From Cristatella mucedo (taxonomy: Eukaryota > Bryozoa > Phylactolaemata > Cristatellidae): DNA of 64,000 bases. The notes beneath the pieces were generated by a model, which was not told the DNA's origin, made no database searches, and saw only the letters and a program-made list of their open reading frames with translations. Where the stretch lies: the NCBI GenBank assembly GCA_009760855.2, contig WPIO01000086.1, forward strand, positions 62,001-126,000. The letters run 5' to 3'. How positions within the stretch are numbered: position 1 is the first letter of the stretch; each line of letters opens with the position of its first letter. This document shows positions 58,235-64,000 of the stretch, in pieces. The translations under genes were made by a program, and so were the position numbers.

Positions 58235-58390
58235 TAAAGCCATGCCATAATAGTCAAAGCTAGAGTGCTCGCTCCTCACGACCAATGTCGTGGATTTGAG
58301 TCCGGAAGCAAGCAATTTACTAGTGCCAACTTCAGGTGGTTTTTATAGCCGTTAAGGCTCGTCTGTTGCTATACAAATGAGGCCGCTAAA
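58235..58390 (+). mobile_element. tRNA-derived SINE copy 4
   Basis: GTCAAAGCTAGAGTGCTCGC is followed by a GTGGATTTGAGTCC B box. The tail GTTAAGGCTCGTCTGTTGC, then TATACAAATGAGG, corresponds to that of copy 1. Confidence 0.65.
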
Positions 58391-58499
58391 TTAGCTATCA
58401 TTTCCTGCGGCTCATGTATACTTACCTGAAATTATGTACTAGTGTTAGCCTCCTACTCATGCATATACACAATAATTTAGCTGTTTAACTACAACTTTA

Positions 58500-58745
58500 T
58501 AAAAGCTTCAGCGATAAATTTCGGTCTGCAGGTCCAAGACTGTGGAACTCACCCCTGCAGTTCTTAGTAAGCGACATCCATCTCCCGCCGACTGTGGCAC
58601 ATGTTCATTCAGATAACTCGAGCAGTGACCTACATTTTAATTGCTTTCAGGATTTCCTCTTTGTTCAGCAATGCTTCCTGTGTTTACTTTGTTTCGCTAG
58701 TTGAAGATTGATGGCTCCGGTATGCATACTGCCTAACCAAAAATG
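58500..58745 (+). mobile_element. CR1-like (family B) 3' fragment
   Basis: Codons equivalent to SAGPRLWNSPLQFLVSDIH (about 58526-58580), followed by the beginning of the family B 3' UTR. Confidence 0.65.
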
Positions 58746-59700
58746 CACACACGTTCTCGCCTCCAGATACAAAGCACTGCCATCGTTTCTTGTCCGTTGT
58801 ACAATTCTCTTTAAAAAGTAAAAGTTCTCGATATTATCTGTTACGAAAGCCGCTTCTGCTAAGACCTACTTAAATCAAATAATTTAATCATATCGTTTTT
58901 TTACCAAAGCCCGGAAGAAATTGCATGCCTACTGACATCTTAACCCTCACTGCCAGCGGCTGTGTCACCATTCCCCAAACTGGCAGTCGAGTTGTATTTT
59001 CCGGCTGCTAGTAACCTATCTAGCATCGTGCAAACGGAAATTCATCTTAATTTCCAATTTATCCGATCTTATGTCGATTCTGAGTGCAATAAATTGGTCT
59101 TTCTTTGTTAATAATGATTTCACGTTACTTTTAATAGCTTATTTGACGTCTTAAGCTCTGAATTTCACAGCTAAAGGTATCAGGTAAGTTACTTAAGATC
59201 ATTTGTTTTATAAACATGTTTGTATATAACACACTTAGACCTTTTAACCTATTAGAATTAGTGATGACGATAAATAATTCTCAATGGTATTTTTAAAGTC
59301 TCTAGTCATGCTTTTTTCATGGAAAATACTGCAAAATCAACATCAAAGCCAAAGCCTGGTGTGTTTCACTTTGATATTATGAAACCAATATTTACAACAG
59401 CTGCATAGCTTCTACAAATGATTTCACATTGAGACATACCAAATGTGCCTTCATGAAATCTACACTATTTGAATAAAATTCGCGTATATAGTACATCCTG
59501 TAAGAAAAAAAAAGACTGCTGCATTGGTTAATTGGAACACCAAAATTGGTTCTCGTTAGATTTTTAACTCAGTCAGCATTGTTTATGCACATGACATTGT
59601 ATGTAATCTATGTCTCACTGTCTGTAATTATACTAAGCTACAAAGACTAAACGGGTTTACACAGGTTAGTTTTATACAGTACATTAAAAGCCCAAGTAGC
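58746..59700. other. conserved partner of 18390-19335
   Basis: Aligned with the left copy but without a shared protein frame. It ends in a family B-like 3' scrap on the minus strand (59630-59690). Confidence 0.4.
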
Positions 59701-59704
59701 CTGC

Positions 59705-59865
59705 AGTAATAATAATAATAATATCTTTGCATAGCACCGTCGGAGAACTTAGTCTCTGTCTAGACACTTCTATCCCACCCCTTGGCTGAGATAAAAAAAG
59801 GATTCCAGCGAGAAATGAACTCACGACCTCAAATTTTATTAAATCAGACTCTACGAAAATGTCAC
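59705..59865 (-). mobile_element. tRNA-derived SINE copy 5 with L2-like tail
   Basis: Minus strand: CGTAGAGTCTGATTTAATAA, then GAGGTCGTGAGTTCATTTCTC (B-box region), a linker, then GTGTCTAGACAGAGACTAAG-TTCTCCGACGGTGCTATG and an (ATT)n tail (59708-59722). The tail parallels the family A hairpin region word for word in several places. Confidence 0.7.
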
Positions 59866-59869
59866 CAGG

Positions 59870-60735
59870 AAAAGCAATAAACAAGTATTGATGAAAAGTG
59901 CTAGTTTTAATTCTGAGAGATGAATGCAAATCACATAAGACCTGCATATATTAAAGGCTGCCAAAGTATACAAGAAACAAACTCCAACTAACCTGGAAAT
60001 TCCACCTGTACTAAATGACTAAGTTTTCCCAGCTCTCCAACCGATTCTATTCTATATCAATGTACTTCAAAACTGCCTAAAGGCGATTCAACAACCTAAA
60101 GTGAATGATTTTATGTGTATAGTTATTGGGGCAGCTTGCGAAAGCACTCAAACGAAGACCCTCAGAACTCTTAAATAATTGTTAGTTTGCTGCATGCACT
60201 AAATCGTGCAAAGCAGAGCAAGCTCAGCCAGCTAAAATTAGAAAGGGACGGTCATTTAAGTTTAAGGTGAGCTGAATGCGTCAATTACTAAAAGTTGAAG
60301 ATGCCAAGCGAATGCAGGTGGTAGCAGCAGTCACAATCAAATCTTACCAAATCGGATTTTTAGTAAAGACGACGATTCAAAAAAGAATGTAAGGGGAGTA
60401 CATATGAATAACAGTACAACTAAGATTCATAATTTTAGGTTTTTAAGTAAAGTATTGTTTTTCAGCTCCTCATTCATTATTGATGAAGAGACGTAAGAAA
60501 ACACTTTTACATACTGCAACATCAAACTGCCTATCGTAACTTTTTCTGCAAGGATTAATAAATAGCAACAGACCGAACGAGCAACCCTCATTCCCTAAGA
60601 AACTAATAATTGTTCGTCAGGATCACTTTAAAGTAAGGAGTTTTTAGCCATTATTATGCTCAAGGTTTACGTTTGCACTGTAAACATTGCTGACACATAA
60701 TCTTGGTCATTTCCATTGGTACGCTTAAACACCTT
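59870..60735. other. unassigned stretch
   Basis: No recognised repeat or gene. Confidence 0.25.
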
Positions 60736-60739
60736 TGAG

Positions 60740-60935
60740 GACTTGAGCTTTAGCTTGCTCGGCAGGTGCTAGATTGTGAAACCCAATTCAACTTTTTTTG
60801 CTAAAAGACGTCTACATGTGGCAACCGACTGGGCCACAGCCTTTTCTTCCGTCCTGAGCTGGTACTTCAAGCTAATTACTTCTCAGACTGCCCTCCTGAC
60901 TGAGCTTTGCTTCTCATTTGCACTCTCATGAGTGA
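60740..60935 (+). mobile_element. CR1-like (family B) 3' fragment
   Basis: Matches 29100-29260 (ARQVLDCETQF-like codons, then ACTGCCCTCCTGACT and a CACTCTCATGAGTG stretch). Truncated on both sides. Confidence 0.55.
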
Positions 60936-61040
60936 AATGAATTATTGTGGCAATTGCATGCGTACCAAAAGCCGTTTGCTATTTCAGTGTGCTATTGAGA
61001 ACTCCTGACAGAAACCAACATAACCTATGTAACTGTGCTG

Positions 61041-61151
61041 CCTTGTGGCCTTTTGGCCTTGTGACATTGTTGCCTCGTGGCCTTGTGGCCTTGTGGCCTA
61101 GTCGCCTTGTGGCCTTGTGGCTTTGTGGCCTTATCGCCTTGTATCCTTATA
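61041..61151. repeat. 9-bp minisatellite
   Basis: Around a dozen imperfect copies of CCTTGTGGC. The unit length is a multiple of three, so a plus-strand frame (60947-61207) stays open with a Leu/Trp/Pro-rich three-residue repeat. I regard that as a by-product. Confidence 0.8.
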
Positions 61152-61159
61152 GGCTTCTG

Positions 61160-62290
61160 AGTTTGCGTATTTGGGGATTTGTAGAGGTAAAGCAGGAGAT
61201 CAATTAAATTTCATTGCTAGACTCAATCAAATAAGTTAACAATATTCATAGTTTGTCTGTACAGTATCAGACGGTAACCAAATCTATATCCAGATGCTTT
61301 GCAACAAGCTTTAAGAGAATATGAGAAATTGTACATCTCAGGGGTGCAAAAATTAACGACTTGCCAACATTAGGTCCAGCTGCCTCAAGAAAATGCGAAC
61401 ACTCTTTTTGCAACCGCTTAGTATGACTTCCGGCTGTAAACATCCTGTCAATCAAGTACATGTTAATTTGCAAAGCAGACAGGAGCAAATATGGGAACGT
61501 TTACTAGGGCGAAGGCACAACTAAAACGCTGGCTATGATTTTCAAGGGAATTCTTTCGTACTTATTTGATTTCTGCTGTGTGTCATGCTGAATTTTTGGG
61601 ACATATGGAACTTTGATATTCACCACAACAAGATGCTTTAGTCCATTCCGAATCCTGTATACTTGTTACGGTGTAATGAATGTTTTTCTAATTTCCGTCA
61701 CAAAAAGCCATTGCAAAATCAGCGAAAACGAAAGCTTCTTAAGTTCATAAGTTCATTTGCAGAATAATTAGAAGAGTACGCAAATACATACAATCACGTT
61801 GACAATAATGTTTTTTATGTGCCTACCTGTAACATTGGCCTTTGTGGAACCTAGGATTAAGTAGCTCAAGATAATGAATATTTTTAATAATTTAATATGT
61901 GATACTTTTCCAGCTCTGTTTGGGAAGTCGGCATTTTGACTTAAACATATTTTTGGGCAGAAATTTATTTTGCCAGCTTTTGGTATTATATTCAATCCAT
62001 GTATTTGTATTTACTAATTTTATATTACAGCAAATTATATGCGTAAATTCTTAGTTAAAAGCATTTATCTAGCGACTATGGATGTTTCGGAATCTGATTT
62101 TCCGCTCCTCTAATGTTTTAAGGCTTTCAGTGTAATAGGGATTCATAAGAAACAGTCAGATTCTGTATAGTATAACTAGCTCTGCTCAAGCATATGGCAT
62201 GCCTATAAGGTAAAAAAAAGCACCTCAACTGATGTTTCAATCGAAAAACTTTCATTGTCAGAATTTTCTCTTTCACGTGCCCATTAACAC
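61160..62290. other. unassigned stretch
   Basis: AT-rich. Short minus-strand frames (61488-61267 and 61995-61768) without recognisable motifs. Confidence 0.3.
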
Positions 62291-62294
62291 ATTA

Positions 62295-62480
62295 TATCCT
62301 TACAATAATAATAATAACTACAATAATACACTCGATTTAGTGCCCTCGGAGAACTAAATCTCTTTTCAGGCACCTTGCATTTGCTGCAACGAAAGCACGA
62401 TCGAATCGTTAGCTCTAGCATGCTCGATGACGACAAGTGTAAAAAGTTTTTGGGTGACATGCATATGGTCAGCATGCAAA
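62295..62480 (-). mobile_element. L2-like (family A) 3' UTR fragment
   Basis: ATT-type tail (62303-62325), hairpin and 3' UTR words (GGGTGACATGCATATGGTCA, GCATGCAAAAATTTG). Confidence 0.7.
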
Positions 62481-62484
62481 AATT

Positions 62485-63520
62485 TGTATCGCAAAATTAG
62501 ATAAGGTCAGTGGATAAAATATATCATGTTCATTACCTCAATAATAGTTTTTCCACTTGCTAGCACCTATTCCGAGCTTGAATTTTCAAATCTTGGTGCT
62601 CATATGCCTTTGTAACTGTCTAACGAGAAAACAAACTGCTCATTTGTGTCACTTAAATGCCATCAACAGTCATAATCCAGCTTTACTGGCAACTTCACAA
62701 GTTGAATTTTCATACCGAATAGCTGGATACAGGCATAAAGGGAAAGCATAGCGTTACTAATTCAAGATAACTAATTCAATTTCAGATCCACTGAGCACAT
62801 AAATGTGACATATTTGGCTAGACCACTAGAAATAACTAAGTGCTTGCTTTATGCTTATTTATTACGCTTCTAGAAGTTGTGTGGCAGGAATAAAGTAGGT
62901 TCAGTAGCCAGTTCCAAGTATCAGGAGCCCACTGCTGGGAACGTGCGGGAACTGCTGCTGAACTACAGCCAAAGGAAACTAAGGCAGTGCACATGCCGGT
63001 TGGAAACCTTAACAACAAAACGTTCTTAGAGCACTCTAAGAAAATCAAATCTCTTTGCAAGACCCCTATCGCAATACTTAGGACTCTGTTAAATCAGCTA
63101 GATTTTATATATTTGTTTGTAGTGGTAGATCTGGCTTCTTAAAATATTGCCAATGTATTGCAGTTTCAGCTCTTACGTGTATGGGTATGGCAAAGGCAGT
63201 AGAGCAGGGTGGTAATAAAGAGTGACCATATTTTAATATCAACGGACAATGTCGTGAGCCGAAGCAATATAGTGACGTATGTACTGTAGTAGACAGCATA
63301 AAAGTGCCTCCGTATGTGTGCACAGGACAGCTGAGTGCCCACGAGAATCCAACAAAATACTGTTTAATGTTGACCTTACAGAGGTCAATATAAAGCACAA
63401 ATAATCTACAGCTATTACTTCGATTTCTACAACTATTTTTCAAATGTCGATGGCAAAATCCAGTTCCAAGGGTTTTACTAGTAAAACGACATATAGTTGA
63501 AAGTTGCAATAACTGTCTAA
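62485..63520. other. unassigned stretch with a 134-codon minus-strand frame
   Basis: The frame 63509-63105 is Cys- and Leu-rich (12 or so cysteines spread evenly) and resembles nothing I know. A second frame at 63060-62836 contains PARSQQWAPDTWNWLLNLL. Neither has a clear start context or splice structure. Confidence 0.25.
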
Positions 63521-63524
63521 TCTA

Positions 63525-64000
63525 GCCACAAACCCAGTATGATTCGCAGATTGGAAAGGCTGATACTTAAAATTGGCTCTGCCAGCATATCTCCAGTTAT
63601 AGCAGCTCGAAATCCAAGTGTTATATTCATAAGCTACCTCTCGTTAACGACAAAATCAGCTCCACAGTCAAGTCTGCCTATTTTCAGCTTCACAAAATTG
63701 GTAAAATTTGGGCTTGTTTAGATAAGGATGCCACATGTAATGGGGTCCATGCATTCATGATTTCCTGCTCGATTCTGCAACTCACTGCTCGCTCGCCTAC
63801 CGGCATGTGCTATCAAGCGATTGCAGCTGGTGCAAAACTCTGCAGCTAGGCTTGTCTGTCGTGAGCGTCGCTGATGCTGCATTACTCCACTTCTCGCCGA
63901 ACTGCACTGGCTACCAGTCAAGCAACGCATTGACTTCAAACTTTGTCGCTCACTTTTAGGTCACTTCATTCTTTAGCTCCAGCCTATCTCTTAGATATAC
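63525..64000 (+). mobile_element. L2-like (family A) RT, runs off the window
   Basis: Starts at the MIRRLERLILKIGSASISPV segment (frame 63539-63721) and continues with frameshifts through KRLQLVQNSAARLVCRERR and LHWLPVKQRIDF to the window end. The 3' end lies outside. Confidence 0.85.

Larger units (their letters stand above)
46870..59690 (+). repeat. right copy of the large direct duplication
   Basis: Partner of 10296-19335. Compared with the left copy it has gained the block between about 49.2 and 55.2 kb (an L2 tail, family B and three L2 copies) and about 840 bases at 57.87-58.71 kb (family B pieces and a SINE). It lacks the L2 at 13.65 kb and the left-only 15.01-15.87 kb. Confidence 0.85.

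Noticed and set aside
60947-61207. Leu/Trp/Pro repeat protein
   Set aside because: Open only because the 9-bp minisatellite unit is a multiple of three. No start context or flanking exon structure.

Overview
The window reads as animal genomic DNA, most likely from an invertebrate. The evidence is spliced genes with GT-AG introns, a secreted Kunitz-domain gene, dense non-LTR retrotransposon debris of the CR1/L2 clade ending in (ATT)n tails, tRNA-derived SINEs, and long (AT)n/(GT)n microsatellites. I see no bacterial-type operons, rRNA or intact tRNA genes, and no CRISPR. I cannot name the species. A cnidarian, mollusc, flatworm or other invertebrate would all fit.

Most of the sequence is repeat. 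Family A (L2-like) covers roughly 0.2-5.1, 6.1-9.8, 13.7-15.0, 19.3-21.7, 23.6-26.7, 27.8-30.7, 36.1-38.5, 40.2-41.3, 50.3-55.0 and 63.5-64 kb, as 5'-truncated, frameshifted copies on both strands, many nested. Family B (CR1-like) is older and more broken (5.1, 17.5, 29.0, 35.1, 49.4, 52.3, 57.0-58.7, 60.8 kb). Five SINE copies were seen. At least three of them end in a 3' tail resembling that of family A, which points to a SINE/LINE partnership like that of MIR and L2.

The clearest host gene is a four-exon Kunitz serine-protease-inhibitor-type gene at 46.8-48.8 kb, with a signal-peptide exon, a linker exon, the Kunitz exon and a 17-nt last coding exon. A paralogue lies at 10.4-12.3 kb. It keeps exons 2-4 and all cysteines, but no signal-peptide exon is recognisable. 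Both proteins carry an extra cysteine pair beyond the usual six.

The two Kunitz loci sit in a large direct duplication: about 10.3-19.3 kb on the left is colinear with 46.9-59.7 kb on the right, interrupted by later insertions and deletions. The right copy supplies the empty site for an L2 insertion at 13.65-14.96 kb in the left copy, and shows that several family B fragments predate the duplication.

Other notable items are an inverted pair of composite L2 copies carrying the same unidentified insert (3.4-4.3 and 25.2-26.1 kb), a perfect 177-bp tandem duplication at 21.0-21.35 kb, a 90-nt symmetric exon-like stretch resembling a kinase activation loop (33.84 kb), and a hAT-like terminus at 9.83 kb beside the left duplication boundary. 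The least repetitive parts are 30.7-32.8, 38.5-39.9 and 42.0-46.8 kb, where I recognise no gene with confidence. All boundaries of degraded repeats are approximate and were set by eye.
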